13,770 bases of DNA from Bacillota bacterium. Its GTDB lineage: Bacteria > Bacillota > Clostridia > Oscillospirales > Acutalibacteraceae. The position numbers and the translations under genes were made by a program. Within the stretch, counting starts at the first letter, position 1; every line of letters starts with the position of its first letter. This document shows positions 13,241-13,770 of this stretch, piece after piece. The stretch covers positions 1 through 13,770 of the forward strand of contig JAEWBE010000075.1 of the NCBI GenBank assembly GCA_023391275.1, written 5' to 3'. The notes beneath the pieces are model-generated. The model ran no database searches. It was not told the origin of the DNA and worked only from the letters and a program-made list of their open reading frames with translations.

Positions 13241-13770
13241 ATGGAAAACCAAGAACAACAGCATAAAAGGCGTGTTCGATACAAAGGAACACATCCGAGA
13301 TATTACAATGAAAAATATAAGGAGCTGCAACCCGAAAAATACGCAGAAACAGTTGAGAAAATCATTCAAAAGGGCAATACGCCTGCCGGAATGCATATTT
13401 CCATCATGGTTGAGGAAATATTGAAATTTTTAGCAATTAAACCGGGGGAAATCGGGTTGGATGCGACCTTGGGGTATGGCGGACATACGTCCGCGATGCT
13501 CAAATGCTTAGAAAACAAAGGGCATATTTATGCCTTGGATATAGACCCAATTGAAATAGACAAAACCAGAGAACGCTTAGAAAAAATGGGCTACGGGCCG
13601 GATATCTTAACAATCAAGCACCTTAATTTTGCAAATATTGATGAAGTCGCTGCCGAGGCGGGCAAGTTCGATTTTATACTGGCGGATTTAGGCGTATCTT
13701 CCATGCAAATTGATAATCCAGAAAGAGGATTTTCTTTTAAAAAGAACGGCCCATTGGATTTGAGAATGGA
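13241..13770 (+). CDS. RsmH-like (MraW family) SAM methyltransferase with N-terminal extension, 3' end missing
   Basis: The first 176 codons are present and the frame runs off the right edge. Motifs of 16S rRNA (cytosine-1402-N4)-methyltransferase are clear: G-M-H-I-S-I-M-V-E-E-I-L (50-61), L-D-A-T-L-G-Y-G-G-H-T (73-83), A-L-D-I-D-P (98-103), A-D-L-G-V-S-S-M-Q (148-156) and R-G-F-S-F...G-P-L-D-L-R-M (162-176). About 50 basic, Lys/Arg/Tyr-rich residues precede the domain (K-R-R-V-R-Y-K-G-T-H-P-R-Y-Y), which the canonical enzyme lacks. No mraZ lies upstream, so this may be a second, RsmH-like paralogue rather than the division-cluster rsmH. The ATG at 13241 has GGGAG 10 nt upstream. A TATAAT at 13082-13087 could be its promoter, but no good -35 accompanies it. 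Confidence 0.85.
   Translation, partial: MENQEQQHKRRVRYKGTHPRYYNEKYKELQPEKYAETVEKIIQKGNTPAGMHISIMVEEILKFLAIKPGEIGLDATLGYGGHTSAMLKCLENKGHIYALDIDPIEIDKTRERLEKMGYGPDILTIKHLNFANIDEVAAEAGKFDFILADLGVSSMQIDNPERGFSFKKNGPLDLRM

Noticed and set aside
13155..13424. An 89-codon open frame on the plus strand before and over the RsmH-like gene
   Set aside because: It overlaps the well-supported RsmH-like coding sequence in another frame and has no family likeness or ribosome site.
1..13770. CRISPR array, tRNA, rRNA, integrase or attachment-site pair
   Set aside because: I looked for regularly spaced repeats, cloverleaf or rRNA signatures and phage or integrase genes and saw none. A single possible insertion-sequence end near 11095 is the only hint of mobility.

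Overview
The window looks like a chromosomal stretch of an anaerobic, moderate-GC Firmicute, most likely a Clostridia member. Support comes from strong AGGAGG-type ribosome sites, a Firmicutes-type tetrahydrofolate (THF) riboswitch ahead of an ECF folate transporter gene, clostridial-type C1-folate enzymes (Fhs, FchA, FolD), a PucR-type regulator and a Cdd1-type small protein. The species cannot be named from the sequence.

Positions 1-8870 hold nine genes in a row on the minus strand. Read in transcription order they are: an SDR oxidoreductase (8870-8046), an unrecognised Cys-rich protein (7998-6757), a stand-alone GcvT-like folate enzyme (6721-5702), an MFS transporter (5648-4353), a THF riboswitch with its expression platform (4278-4104), the folate transporter S component FolT (4101-3550), an FNT-family formate channel (3418-2522), formate-THF ligase Fhs (2473-794), methenyl-THF cyclohydrolase FchA (773-147) and the start of methylene-THF dehydrogenase/cyclohydrolase FolD (150-1, running off the window). 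Gaps are short except at the riboswitch (about 250 bp) and ahead of the FNT gene (about 130 bp, with a GC-rich hairpin).

My reading is that this is one catabolic module. An unknown small molecule enters through the MFS carrier and is processed by the SDR and the Cys-rich protein. The GcvT-like enzyme then moves a one-carbon unit from it to THF. FolD, FchA and Fhs take that unit to formate, with NAD(P)H and ATP recovered, and formate leaves through the FNT channel. FolT supplies folate under THF feedback. The run of folate genes is seen directly. The substrate, and the direction of carbon flow, are inference.

A divergent PucR-type regulator (9417-10934, plus strand) lies across a roughly 550-bp intergenic region that contains promoters, a palindrome and an 11-bp direct repeat. 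It is the natural candidate for the substrate sensor. A perfect 16-bp-stem terminator (11008-11046) closes this unit.

From 11047 onward the window is ordinary or mixed. It holds a decayed intergenic stretch with a small remnant of a PEP-utilising enzyme C-terminus, a class I SAM methyltransferase, a Cdd1-like helix-hairpin-helix protein, a GIY-YIG family protein and, running off the right edge, an RsmH-like methyltransferase with an N-terminal extension.
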